From: a virus
Reading direction: 5' to 3' (one strand)
DNA length: 28,353 nucleotides
Virus record (IMG/VR): IMGVR_UViG_3300037882_001481
Coordinates: 1-28,353 of that record
Both the position numbers and the translations under genes were made by a program. Each line of letters starts with the position of its first letter. Position 1 is the stretch's first letter. Below the pieces are notes generated by a model that searched no databases, was not told where the DNA came from, and was given only the letters and a program-made list of their open reading frames with translations. This document shows, in pieces, positions 14,864-21,280 of the stretch.

Positions 14864-15030
14864 TGGTCCGGAGCACTTTCTGGGTCTCGACGGTTCCAGC
14901 CGCCGGGGCCCTTTTTCGTTGTTGTTATGTGAAGCTAGTGTGGTCTCGATGAGTACAGTTCAATTCAAGAGATAACCCGTCTAAATCCTTGAACTGTCCT
15001 CTTCTACTATAAATGAGAAGAATTTAATAA
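14864..15030. other. Intergenic region next to integrase: candidate attP or control site
   Basis: This 167-bp gap lies just downstream of the integrase stop. It holds a perfect 9-bp inverted repeat, ACAGTTCAA at 14955-14963 and TTGAACTGT at 14989-14997, with a 25-bp spacer; a direct repeat GGTCTCGA at 14883-14890 and 14942-14949; and an A+T-rich end (15005-15035). Inverted core-like repeats beside a tyrosine integrase gene are typical of attP, but an operator or leftward promoter region is equally possible. Confidence 0.4.
14892..14916 (+). terminator. Possible intrinsic terminator (plus strand)
   Basis: GGTTCC (14892-14897) can pair with GGGGCC (14905-14910) through two G-U pairs, leaving a 7-nt loop, and CTTTTT follows. 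The stem is short. It would stop plus-strand transcription entering the leftward operon. Confidence 0.3.
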
Positions 15031-15963
15031 TTACTGACGGTTACCGCTTATCCCTGAATGGCGTTTCAATAAATCCGCCACCTTGGCTTGCTCCACAAAT
15101 TCAACGGTACCCGGAGCAACGTAGCTACCGCGCGAAACCGCAAAGCTGGAGTGACCCATGTCTTTGGAGATGGCGCGCTGGTACGAGTCATCACACAACA
15201 CCCGCAGCGTGGCGTACGTCCTGCGCAGAGCATGGACCGTGAGAACCGGTACCCCAGCTAGCTTGTAGTGATTGTAGATACGCTCGCGCAGCTGCTCTTG
15301 CTGGAACGGCCATCCGTCCGAACGCGTGAATACAAACGTCTCCCCAGTCTGCTCGCCCTTCCACCTAAGAAGGAGTTCGGCAACGTCTTCAGACAGGCGG
15401 GCTGGCCTACGGGCGTTACGGTTCTTAACTCGCTTTTTACGCGACAGACCCACCCACACCACGGTACCGCCACCGTCCACAGCCCGGGCAGTAATCCCTA
15501 GCACCTCACCAAATCGCAGCCCACCATCTAGACAGATGAGAGCCACCATCGCAGCAACATCAGCCTGGGCGCTGATTAGCAGATGAGCCCGGAGCTTCAC
15601 CGCTTCCTCCATGGTGAACTGGGGCTGTGGTCCCTCATCACAATCGCGCAGGGACTCCAGCAGAGAGAGGATCGCGTCATCCTCCCACGGGTGCTCCACT
15701 ACAAACTTCTTTCGCCTAAGCCAGGTCCAGAAGCCCTTGACGTGTCGCGCACCCTGTTTGGCTGTGCTAGCCATTCGCCCTTCGCACCAAGCTGCTAGAT
15801 GATGGGCCAAGAGTTCGGGCGATACTTCATCAGGTGTGCGTTTTTGAAGTGGGCCTACTACCTCAGAGAGGGTACTCTCCACGGCGCCGGCTGACTTCTT
15901 AGTCGTGCTCGACTGTTTCAGCAGTACGTACTCGTTCATTAGTGACTCCAGTGTCTTTTTCAT
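15031..15963 (-). CDS. int: Tyrosine integrase
   Basis: The 310-residue protein from the ATG at 15963 (AAAGGA 5-6 nt upstream) has all tyrosine recombinase landmarks: GLRFGEVLG with R150, VHALRRTYATL with H244 and R247, MGHSSFAVSRGSYV with H271 and the nucleophile Y281. The N-terminal 110 residues form the SAM-like core-binding domain; there is little room for an arm-binding domain. The upstream in-frame extension (22 residues) has no ribosome site. It would catalyse site-specific integration and excision. It is read leftward, with a strong promoter-like element about 275 bp upstream. Confidence 0.93.
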   Translation of the reverse strand: MKKTLESLMNEYVLLKQSSTTKKSAGAVESTLSEVVGPLQKRTPDEVSPELLAHHLAAWCEGRMASTAKQGARHVKGFWTWLRRKKFVVEHPWEDDAILSLLESLRDCDEGPQPQFTMEEAVKLRAHLLISAQADVAAMVALICLDGGLRFGEVLGITARAVDGGGTVVWVGLSRKKRVKNRNARRPARLSEDVAELLLRWKGEQTGETFVFTRSDGWPFQQEQLRERIYNHYKLAGVPVLTVHALRRTYATLRVLCDDSYQRAISKDMGHSSFAVSRGSYVAPGTVEFVEQAKVADLLKRHSGISGNRQ

Positions 15964-16267
15964 CCGGTCCTTTCCGGATTCAGACGGGTCACTAGTTATA
16001 GCACTGCACTGCGCATTGCCCCGGTACATTTACCACCCCCAGCGGGAACACTCCCGACCCCACTCCTAACGAATACCCTGAACGAAAGTTCTGTGTCCAG
16101 CAAAATTTGCGTATCACCTAAGCCCGTAACCCCACTAAGGCTTACATTACAACTTCCCTACTAGTACTAACCTACCTCCACCGCCCCAGTCCGTAACCAC
16201 TCCCTATATACATAGATTAGCCCCATTTCAGAGAGGGTGTCAAGCACTATCTCACAACCTGCTATAA
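15964..16267. promoter_or_regulatory. Control region upstream of the integrase
   Basis: This 304-bp gap has no gene. It holds the minus-strand promoter at 16214-16254, an imperfect palindrome GGGAACACTCCC near 16043, one CACCTAAG copy (16115-16122), TAAGCC and GGCTTA as a 6-bp inverted repeat between about 16118 and 16143, and two CCGTAACC copies (near 16124 and 16191). The repeats look like regulator binding sites. Confidence 0.5.
16214..16254 (-). promoter_or_regulatory. Leftward sigma70-type promoter
   Basis: On the minus strand a perfect -35 box TTGACA (16238-16243) is followed, after 18 bp, by TAATCT (16214-16219) as a weak -10. The 17 bases TGAGATAGTGCTTGACA are identical to those of the rightward promoter at 20739-20755. 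It would serve the integrase and possibly genes beyond it. Confidence 0.6.
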
Positions 16268-16471
16268 CTACCCCGGTTTCCGGCCCCCGTATTTTTCGTC
16301 CATGGCGGCGATTTCGGCGGCAGCGGCGGCACTGGCTACTCTCTTCAGCCAGGTGCTCAGCGACACCCCGGCAATGGCTGCTGCTTCTTCCCAGAAGGCA
16401 ATTTGCCCGCGCCTCACCCGGATGTTGAGCTGTTGACCTTTGCTGGATTCCTGCTTGTCGTCGTCACTCAT
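16268..16471 (-). CDS. Small ribbon-helix-helix/MobC-like DNA-binding protein
   Basis: Sixty-seven residues from the ATG at 16471, with AGGTGA 5 nt upstream. After a polar start (MSDDDKQESSKGQQ) comes LNIRVRRGQIAFWEEAAAIA and GVSLSTWLKRVASAAA. A beta strand plus two helices of this type is shared by Arc/MetJ-like repressors and MobC/plasmid mobilisation proteins. It is a good candidate regulator of the nearby promoters. The gene is flanked on both sides by CTTAGGTG repeats that could be its binding sites; that link is inference. Confidence 0.6.
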   Translation of the reverse strand: MSDDDKQESSKGQQLNIRVRRGQIAFWEEAAAIAGVSLSTWLKRVASAAAAAEIAAMDEKYGGRKPG

Positions 16472-16574
16472 GCTTTTCACCTAAGGATTGTAGTGTAAGC
16501 GCCTAAGACTGTCTAGCACCTAAGGGGGTCATTCGTCACTCTAGCACCTAAGAGGGGATTCGGGTTTGAACCCA
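16472..16574. repeat. CTTAGGTG repeat cluster
   Basis: In about 100 bp there are three CACCTAAG copies (16478-16485, 16517-16524, 16545-16552), one CGCCTAAG (16500-16507) and a TGTAGTG copy (16489-16495). Two copies extend to the 13-bp direct repeat TCTAGCACCTAAG (16512-16524 and 16540-16552), 28 bp apart. The first lies in the ribosome site of the regulator gene. Further copies occur at 15362, 16115, 16995, 17003 (tandem) and 17253. Confidence 0.6.
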
Positions 16575-16976
16575 TTAGTCATCATCTTCGGCCCAGACAT
16601 AACCCTCTCGTCGCAACTCCCCTTGAAGTTCCTCGGACTTTATCTCTTCGGCACGGATGACCAGCGGGATGCCCTTGTATTCGGCGCCATCGCTTAGGTA
16701 CTTGGCTAACGGTATCCCAGTTGAGAGGTCGTATCCTTTGCCCCTCCACTCACATTTCCTGAAATAAGCGGTGGCTTCTTCAAGACTGTTGGCCTCATCA
16801 ACCGAGTAGTCCGCACCACAACACGTGCAAGTAACTCGATAGGGGTTACGTCCAAACCTGTTTTGAAAAACCCGCACCGCTTGGTCCAAGGGAGCTTCTA
16901 TAAAGATAAGTCCCCAGTCCAACTTCTGCCCACCACCCGAAGACATATCCCAGAACTGTGTCCACTTACCGCTCAT
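16575..16976 (-). CDS. Conserved phage protein with Cys motif
   Basis: A 133-residue protein from an ATG at 16976 (AGGGGG 6 nt upstream) with YRVTCTCCGADYSVDEANSL in the middle, a CTCCGADY-type pattern recurring in small phage proteins, and a very acidic end (EGYVWAEDDD). The segment LVIRAEEIKSEELQGEL suggests a helix. The Cys group could hold metal with partners elsewhere. Function unknown. It overlaps the P-loop gene by 11 nt. Confidence 0.6.
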   Translation of the reverse strand: MSGKWTQFWDMSSGGGQKLDWGLIFIEAPLDQAVRVFQNRFGRNPYRVTCTCCGADYSVDEANSLEEATAYFRKCEWRGKGYDLSTGIPLAKYLSDGAEYKGIPLVIRAEEIKSEELQGELRREGYVWAEDDD

Positions 16977-17412
16977 CTCCTACCCCCTGTTTTTCACCTA
17001 AGCACCTAAGCGACTCCACAAACCCTTCCACGTCTTCTAGCACCTGTCTCGAATCCACGGCTCTGTAGCACTCCCTACCCCGCCACGGTGCTAGGTCCCG
17101 GTCTATCTTCGAGGCTAGGCCCTTGTGGCTCGGGTCTGCCAGGCCGTCACGTATGCACTCTATAAGCACGTCCGGGGTCCATACCTCACGATCACCTTTA
17201 CTGCCACTGTTCAGGAGTCGTGACGCGCCACACCCCTCCAGTATCGAGTTATCACCTAAGCGGGACAACATCACGGCTGGTTGCTGGTCCCAGGATAGCC
17301 ACGCTACATCGTCCCAGTGTAGCAATGTACACTCTAGGTATAGCTTCGTGTGGATTGCCCGGGCCAGTGTAGTCTTACCAGACCGGGGCACGCCAGTTAT
17401 GAGCAATTTCAA
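16966..17412 (-). CDS. P-loop nucleoside/nucleotide kinase-like protein
   Basis: From the TTG at 17412, which overlaps the upstream TGA as TTGA and has AGAGGTGA 5 nt before it, the protein has 148 residues. It opens with [20 protein letters not shown], a Walker A loop (GVPRSGKT), and continues with [15 protein letters not shown] and [11 protein letters not shown], resembling the lid and acceptor regions of small phage kinases. The substrate is not clear. A tandem CACCTAAG pair lies in its last codons (16995-17010) and one more at 17253. Confidence 0.7.
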   Translation of the reverse strand: MKLLITGVPRSGKTTLARAIHTKLYLECTLLHWDDVAWLSWDQQPAVMLSRLGDNSILEGCGASRLLNSGSKGDREVWTPDVLIECIRDGLADPSHKGLASKIDRDLAPWRGRECYRAVDSRQVLEDVEGFVESLRCLGEKQGVGDER

Positions 17413-18023
17413 GGCATCACCTCTTTCCAAGTTCTGCCTTTCACAGCGTCCCTCAGAGTTGCCTCGTGCACGCCGAATGCTTTAGCGATAACAGTCACCT
17501 GCGCACCGCGCGCTGCTAAGACCCTGGCACACAGCACAATCAACTCGGACAATCGAGTGCTCCTCCGGTTTCTTGCTTGCTCGTCCACGGATGCCCATCT
17601 GCAGTTACCCGGTTCGTAGTCACCGTCGTTATCGATGCGGTCAATGCTATACCCTGCAGGGCAAGTGCGCATGTCGCCTAAGAACGCTTCAAATGACTCG
17701 TCCCATTCCGGACAGACCTTTATTTCACGCCCACCGTAGCGCGGGTAATCCTTGTGTTTGGGTTTATTACAACGGCCGCGCATCCCAATCCACGCATGGT
17801 GCGTTGGGGTATGAGACCTACCGTGGCGTGGTAAGCGCCCCAGCATGGTGGCCATTTCAGCCTTCAGGCACCCGCACGACTGGGACTCGCCACGCACAAG
17901 ATTGGGTCCGAATACGTCACGCTCTGTGCCGCAGGAGCACCGACATGCCCAGTGTTGTTTCCGCTCGGACTTCGCCAGCACAGTCCATCTGCCAAACTGA
18001 GCACCGACTGTTACAGTCCGCAC
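17409..18023 (-). CDS. HNH-type endonuclease-like protein with C-terminal HTH, copy 4
   Basis: The longest family member (204 residues). The N-terminal block [20 protein letters not shown] is followed by CRCSCG and SCGCL; the core has [57 protein letters not shown] and CRWASVDEQ. Residues 155-200 ([36 protein letters not shown]) form a helix-turn-helix tail as in copy 2. The GTG at 18023 directly follows the TAG of the membrane peptide gene. Endonuclease activity inferred from family. Confidence 0.8.
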   Translation of the reverse strand: MRTVTVGAQFGRWTVLAKSERKQHWACRCSCGTERDVFGPNLVRGESQSCGCLKAEMATMLGRLPRHGRSHTPTHHAWIGMRGRCNKPKHKDYPRYGGREIKVCPEWDESFEAFLGDMRTCPAGYSIDRIDNDGDYEPGNCRWASVDEQARNRRSTRLSELIVLCARVLAARGAQVTVIAKAFGVHEATLRDAVKGRTWKEVMP

Positions 18024-18107
18024 CTAGTACCTCCACTCCTGCACCACAAACAAATAAGCAACAGCCACAACCGTCAACACCAGCCCCGGCATCCACACCT
18101 CAAACAT
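18024..18107 (-). CDS. Single-helix membrane peptide (27 aa)
   Basis: A 27-codon frame with GGAGG about 8 nt before its ATG, starting inside the end of the preceding gene. The peptide MFEVWMPGLVLTVVAVAYLF plus VVQEWRY is one transmembrane helix with a charged end. Its TAG is directly followed by the HNH copy 4 GTG. Third example of this gene type in the window. Confidence 0.55.
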   Translation of the reverse strand: MFEVWMPGLVLTVVAVAYLFVVQEWRY

Positions 18108-18267
18108 TGGCAAACCTCCTGTCCTCTAGAATCCGTTCAATCTCGTCCACAATCGCTCTTGTAGTGGCGTCCCGGTCACATTCGTCATCCATGCACCGCG
18201 CACTACACTCCCCAGCTAGCACCTCATAAATACGTTCATAGAGACTCTCACGCTGGTAATCACGCAC
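18100..18267 (-). CDS. Small hypothetical protein (55 aa)
   Basis: A GTG at 18267 with a near-perfect AAGGAGGTGA site 4-5 nt upstream gives 55 residues, overlapping the preceding stop by 8 nt. The peptide is acidic and helical and holds four Cys (EVLAGECSARCMDDECDRDA), then AIVDEIERILEDRRFANV. The Cys spacing (4, 4-5) might bind metal. Two TGTAGTG copies in opposite orientation (18160-18166, 18201-18207) lie inside it. Function unknown. Confidence 0.55.
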   Translation of the reverse strand: MRDYQRESLYERIYEVLAGECSARCMDDECDRDATTRAIVDEIERILEDRRFANV

Positions 18268-18379
18268 GGGTCACCTCCTTGCTACGCACGACATACGGAC
18301 TAAACCGATAGGTCCACTCGTTCTGTGCGGTGCGATTGGCCCATTGGAAGTCGAGGATTTCGCGTAGTGAGAAGCGCAT
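18260..18379 (-). CDS. Small hypothetical protein (39 aa)
   Basis: The ATG at 18379 shares one base with the upstream TGA (TGATG), giving MRFSLREILDFQWANRTAQN plus EWTYRFSPYVVRSKEVTRA. The longer in-frame reading upstream lies within the neighbouring gene and is rejected. Basic and aromatic, with no recognised family. Confidence 0.45.
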   Translation of the reverse strand: MRFSLREILDFQWANRTAQNEWTYRFSPYVVRSKEVTRA

Positions 18380-18627
18380 CAGAATTGCCACCTTTCTTCG
18401 ATGTAGACATAGACGTTTCCCGAGCCGTCTGCTTTGCCACCTTCGGCGTAATGCCCGGGCCACCCTAACTTCTTCGCCAAGGCCTTGGCAGCCGCCCGGT
18501 GGTTGTCGTTAACGTCTAAGGCGTCATCCCAAGAGACTGTTATGGAGCCCGCTTGGGAGGTGGCCTTGACTCTGGAGCCACGGTGGTTCGTAGGTCCTAG
18601 GTACTTGGTCTCAATTGCTTGGCGCAT
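18379..18627 (-). CDS. Conserved phage protein (TKYLGPTNHRGSR type)
   Basis: Eighty-two residues from the ATG at 18627 (TGATG overlap, AGGTGA upstream). The start, MRQAIETKYLGPTNHRGSRV, and the later AAAKALAKKLGW and a tail of NVYVYIEERWQF match a small conserved phage family that I know only as hypothetical, with the pattern TKYL.PTN.RGSR...A...LGW. Likely a compact alpha-beta fold. It is expressed in a run of short coupled genes. Function unknown. Confidence 0.65.
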   Translation of the reverse strand: MRQAIETKYLGPTNHRGSRVKATSQAGSITVSWDDALDVNDNHRAAAKALAKKLGWPGHYAEGGKADGSGNVYVYIEERWQF

Positions 18628-18923
18628 CACTTCACCTTCCTTGCTTCGCGCTGTTGTTCTACCAGTGATACCGGCCCGTCACCGTCGTAGTAGCTCTCGA
18701 GGCAACGTTCGCAGTTCCGCTCGTTCTCAGCGTCCGACATGGCTTCTTGCTGTGCCATTCCGATAGCAATCCATTGCTCCGCTGTTTCGAGGTCTCCTGC
18801 TGCTACCGCCAGTTTTGCCCATTCGATGACATTAAGTAGGTGTGCAATTTGGGGGTCACTGTCATCGTCACCCGCGAAGTACTCCAGGCTGTATATGTCC
18901 GTGGTGATTTCATCGAGAGTCAT
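18627..18923 (-). CDS. Hypothetical acidic helical protein
   Basis: Ninety-eight residues from the ATG at 18923 (GGAGGTG upstream; TGATG overlap). Two helical repeats, AHLLNVIEWAKLAVAAGDLE and TAEQWIAIGMAQQEAMSDAE, are followed by NCERCLESYYDGDGP and a basic end. The paired helices look like a TPR-like hairpin. The CERC motif may bind metal. No family recognised. Confidence 0.55.
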   Translation of the reverse strand: MTLDEITTDIYSLEYFAGDDDSDPQIAHLLNVIEWAKLAVAAGDLETAEQWIAIGMAQQEAMSDAENERNCERCLESYYDGDGPVSLVEQQREARKVK

Positions 18924-19087
18924 CACTTCACCTCCTGCAGCGCCAGCTGCGTCAAATACGCGTCAATCCAGCCCGGTCCTTGCGGCGTCTCTACAGTCTC
19001 GGTGGTGATACCGTCCTGCCATTCCCGCTGTACTTCGGACCAGTCGATTTCCATGTCTTCGCCAGTTACGATGCTGATGTTGCGCAT
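18923..19087 (-). CDS. Small hypothetical protein (54 aa)
   Basis: A 54-residue frame starting at ATG 19087, two bases after the upstream TAA, and ending in a TGATG overlap. Sequence begins MRNISIVTGEDMEIDWSEVQ and ends WIDAYLTQLALQEVK, acidic throughout. Too short for most callers, but both boundaries fit the operon pattern. No family recognised. Confidence 0.5.
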   Translation of the reverse strand: MRNISIVTGEDMEIDWSEVQREWQDGITTETVETPQGPGWIDAYLTQLALQEVK

Positions 19088-19089
19088 GA

Positions 19090-19524
19090 TTACTGCGCCT
19101 TCGCGTTGAGTTCGCCAGCCAGTGCGCAGTTACGCTTGAGAGTGTCCAAGAACACTTCATGGAGGTAGTCCTTGATGTCGTTGCGGTTACGCCCCGAGAT
19201 GGTTATGTTCAGCTCAAACAGCAAAGAGGCGCGCACGGTCACAGTGTGTTCCGTCCAGCCATCGTAGTAACCGGCGTCGTTCATGTGGTGGTACGCCGTA
19301 TTGAGGACCAGCTTTTCAGACGTGGATTTTTCCGTGTCGATAGTGGTCCCGGAGTCGATTCCAGAGCCACTAGGTAGAAGTGACTCAAGCGTTTTGAGAG
19401 TGGACCAATGCCTGGCAGACCATTCGTGATTCTCGTTGTCACAGCAATGGCGGTAGGCATCGAGTGTAGAGACAATCAGCCTGTAGAGTTTGTCCTGCAT
19501 ACCCCCAACTAAAGCAGCAGTCAT
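19090..19524 (-). CDS. Conserved phage protein
   Basis: A 144-residue protein and the first gene of the leftward cluster that starts in the control region. It contains DKLYRLIVSTLDAYRHC, LPSGSGIDSGTTID, YHHMNDAGYYDGWTEHTVTV and ISGRNRNDIKDYLHEVFLDT, a set of motifs recurring in small phage proteins of unknown function. ATG 19524 has a poor ribosome site; ATG 19500 (codon 9) after TTGGGGGT is a possible alternative. Its closeness to the repeats at 19628-19679 suggests that this gene is transcribed from the region. Confidence 0.65.
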   Translation of the reverse strand: MTAALVGGMQDKLYRLIVSTLDAYRHCCDNENHEWSARHWSTLKTLESLLPSGSGIDSGTTIDTEKSTSEKLVLNTAYHHMNDAGYYDGWTEHTVTVRASLLFELNITISGRNRNDIKDYLHEVFLDTLKRNCALAGELNAKAQ

Positions 19525-20156
19525 GCCTAGTGCTATACACCTGTAACGCTTGGTGCACTCAGCTCGGACCGGGATTCTGGGCGTGGCGTTATGCCCCGGT
19601 GTCCAAATTTTAGACAGTGGGTGTATAGACGCCTTATAGGGTATCGAGCCGGGGCGGTATGACGCTCTATAGGGTATCGCTGGGGATTGTAGTGTGATTG
19701 TTTAGACCGATTACGGGACTCGTGCGTATAGCAGTTCCCTTTCCTATGTACATATCCAGCACTGCCTGGGATACGTAACAGGCAGACGAACGCCCTCCAG
19801 AAGTGGGTGTATGGAGAACCTTTGTCTGCGAACTCGACCCACCTCATTCCCCCTCAGAAATCCCTTGACTTCAGTCATTCCCCACCTATACCCCCGCAAT
19901 CCTTGACGTTCCCCGCCAGGCGCGGATAGCTGAACTGGCCTCGTCGTTTACGACATACGATGAGTACCTATAGATTCAGGTACTTTGGCGCCTAGCTCGA
20001 GGTGCTATGGGGCTGGAATGTTTGACCGGGGGGTGCCCCCTGGCGGATTATTGTGTGAGGCCGCCAAAGAGACCGTGGTTCATTACCCAGATTGCCTTAG
20101 CTCCCCCTACATGTCGGTCTTGTGCAGGGCATGCTCGCTGTGCTAGCTGGTCTGGG
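19525..20156. promoter_or_regulatory. Divergent control region
   Basis: These 632 bp separate leftward from rightward genes and hold no convincing gene. They contain two 19-bp near-identical repeats (19628-19646, 19661-19679), a TGTAGTG copy (19689-19695), the 11-mer AGTGGGTGTAT twice (near 19615 and 19801), and promoter-like pairs on the plus strand such as TTGACT-16-TATACC near 19865-19892 and TTTACG-16-TATAGA near 19949-19976. G-rich and A+T-rich patches alternate. Confidence 0.5.
19628..19679. repeat. Two direct 19-bp repeats with a TATAGGG core
   Basis: GACGCCTTATAGGGTATCG (19628-19646) and GACGCTCTATAGGGTATCG (19661-19679) agree at 17 of 19 positions with a 33-bp period. The second, with its upstream bases, matches 14 of 17 core positions of the T7 promoter (TACGACTCACTATAGGG). 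No phage RNA polymerase gene is visible, so these may be promoters for one encoded elsewhere, or operators. Confidence 0.5.
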
Positions 20157-20489
20157 ATGCGAAAACTTTGGTTGGCGATACTGACAACTCTTCTTGGCGG
20201 GTGTGGCGGGGCTTCCTGGGTGCACCGGTCCTACGAGCCCAAGGGCGGAACCCTGTCGTACCTCAACGAAGGCATGGGCTGGGTGCGTGAGAGGCGCGTA
20301 GCGGCTGCTGTGGATGAGATGAAGGCGTTCTGCGCCCCCCAGGGCGTGGCCATCCTCTCTGAGTCCGCTGCGCAGAGCAATCCAACCTACAATGCGTACA
20401 CTAACCCACAGACCGGGGTCACTTCAGTGGGGTCTACGACCAGTTCTTACACCCTACTGACGTTTGAGTGCCGGGGATCGGCTGAATAA
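20157..20489 (+). CDS. Predicted lipoprotein
   Basis: From the ATG at 20157 the 110-residue protein starts MRKLWLAILTTLLGGCGG, a short signal peptide with an LLGGC lipobox, so Cys16 should be lipidated. The longer frame from 20007 would bury this signal and is rejected. The mature part contains YEPKGGTLSYLNEGMGWVRE, a Ser/Thr/Asn-rich middle and TLLTFECRG; the KGG...YLNEG...RR...A...M...C pattern recalls lipoproteins of unknown function in Gram-negative bacteria. Alone between control regions, it looks like a lysogenic-conversion or exclusion gene, which is inference. Confidence 0.65.
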   Translation: MRKLWLAILTTLLGGCGGASWVHRSYEPKGGTLSYLNEGMGWVRERRVAAAVDEMKAFCAPQGVAILSESAAQSNPTYNAYTNPQTGVTSVGSTTSSYTLLTFECRGSAE

Positions 20490-20909
20490 CACACTCCAGG
20501 ACGCTATTAGCTGCCCGTGGTGACGTTTTTACCTGTTTCGGGTAGGGAGATACCCCAGGCGCCTGTTTTTGGCTTCTGGAGGGGCTTATTAGCTCGGTGG
20601 CGTGTCTATTTTGACACAATACGCGATTTCAAGGGGTTACATGGCGCGAATATCGGGTTTTCCGATAATACGGCCTGAAAACGTGTAGGGAAATGTGTTT
20701 TTGAGGCTCGCCGATTCCGTAGGCGCTATACGGGGTTCTGAGATAGTGCTTGACAGGTCATGCTCTGCCATGGTACAGTATTAGTATAAATACAGAACCG
20801 GTAGTGGTCACGGATTCTACACACTACACTTAGCAGGCAGCACTAGCAGTCCTAAATTGTAGTGTAGGGGACTGGGACAGTCACAGAGTAGGGATGTAAG
20901 GAGGGGTCT
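20490..20909. promoter_or_regulatory. Intergenic region with hairpins and rightward promoter
   Basis: The 420 bp after the lipoprotein gene contain no gene. They hold GGGTA-6 nt-TACCC (20540-20555) followed by palindrome CAGGCGCCTG and TTTTT (20556-20570), a possible weak terminator; a hairpin TATCGG-GTTTT-CCGATA (20651-20667); the rightward promoter (20739-20779); and facing TGTAGTG copies (20823-20829, 20859-20865). A ribosome site AAGGAGGGG precedes the next gene. Confidence 0.5.
20739..20779 (+). promoter_or_regulatory. Rightward sigma70-type promoter
   Basis: TTGACA (20750-20755), an 18-bp spacer and TACAGT (20774-20779) form a good promoter, with the A+T-rich TATTAGTATAAATA just downstream. 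The 17 bases ending in the -35 box equal those of the leftward promoter at 16238-16254. Two facing TGTAGTG motifs lie 44-86 bp downstream and could be operators. Confidence 0.65.
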
Positions 20910-21110
20910 ATGAAGAAGCCGATCATGTGCATGAGGGGTCTGCACGATATTACGAAGCAGCGGTGGGGTAAAAGCATCTGGAGCACAGGGGTGGTTCCAC
21001 TGAGCAAGACGGGGTCACGAACGGCCGCCTGCACGGAATGTGTGAGGGAATACTACAAAGCTAGGGCGAAAATCCGCGCAGCAAAGTATAAGAAAGACGC
21101 GGGGTTGTGA
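20910..21110 (+). CDS. Small basic protein with HNH-like Cys pattern
   Basis: Sixty-six residues from an ATG with a strong AAGGAGGGG site. It is basic and has two Cys-containing segments, MCMRGLHDITKQRW and TAACTECVREYYKARAKIRA; the C-x-x-C followed by a basic aromatic helix is like a small zinc-binding DNA-binding protein found ahead of phage endonucleases. The first gene after the rightward promoter, so possibly a regulator. Function unknown. Confidence 0.6.
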   Translation: MKKPIMCMRGLHDITKQRWGKSIWSTGVVPLSKTGSRTAACTECVREYYKARAKIRAAKYKKDAGL

Positions 21111-21280
21111 AAAAGGCATAAATTTTGCTTGCAATAGAGCCTCAGTTGTGGTAACATATAAGTAAGGGTGGAGTCCAGGCTCCCCTGATATTTCTCCGCC
21201 CTCGGTAACGGATCGCGACCGTGGGTGATGGTGCACCGAGACGACCACCAGACCTCGTATCCCGGGGTCTAATTTTTCAC
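21111..21280 (+). promoter_or_regulatory. Intergenic leader with promoter-like sequence
   Basis: TTGCAA (21129-21134), 17 bp, TAACAT (21152-21157) resembles a sigma70 promoter. It is followed by about 120 bp of G+C-rich leader rich in short complementary segments before the ATG at 21281. No tRNA T-arm and no riboswitch class was recognised. Confidence 0.4.

Noticed and set aside
16555-16580. GGGTTTGAACCC, resembling a tRNA T-arm
   Set aside because: No acceptor, D-arm or anticodon stem can be drawn around it; it is a short palindrome. No tRNA gene was found in the window.
19533-19847. 104-codon open frame on the minus strand in the control region
   Set aside because: Composition is unlike a protein, no ribosome site is present, and it covers the repeats and promoter-like sequences.
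20007-20156. Upstream extension of the lipoprotein frame
   Set aside because: The signal peptide and lipobox begin at 20157; an upstream start would hide them.
20613-20640. TTGACA near 20613 as a promoter
   Set aside because: No acceptable -10 box lies 16-18 bp downstream; the nearest TTACAT is about 20 bp away.
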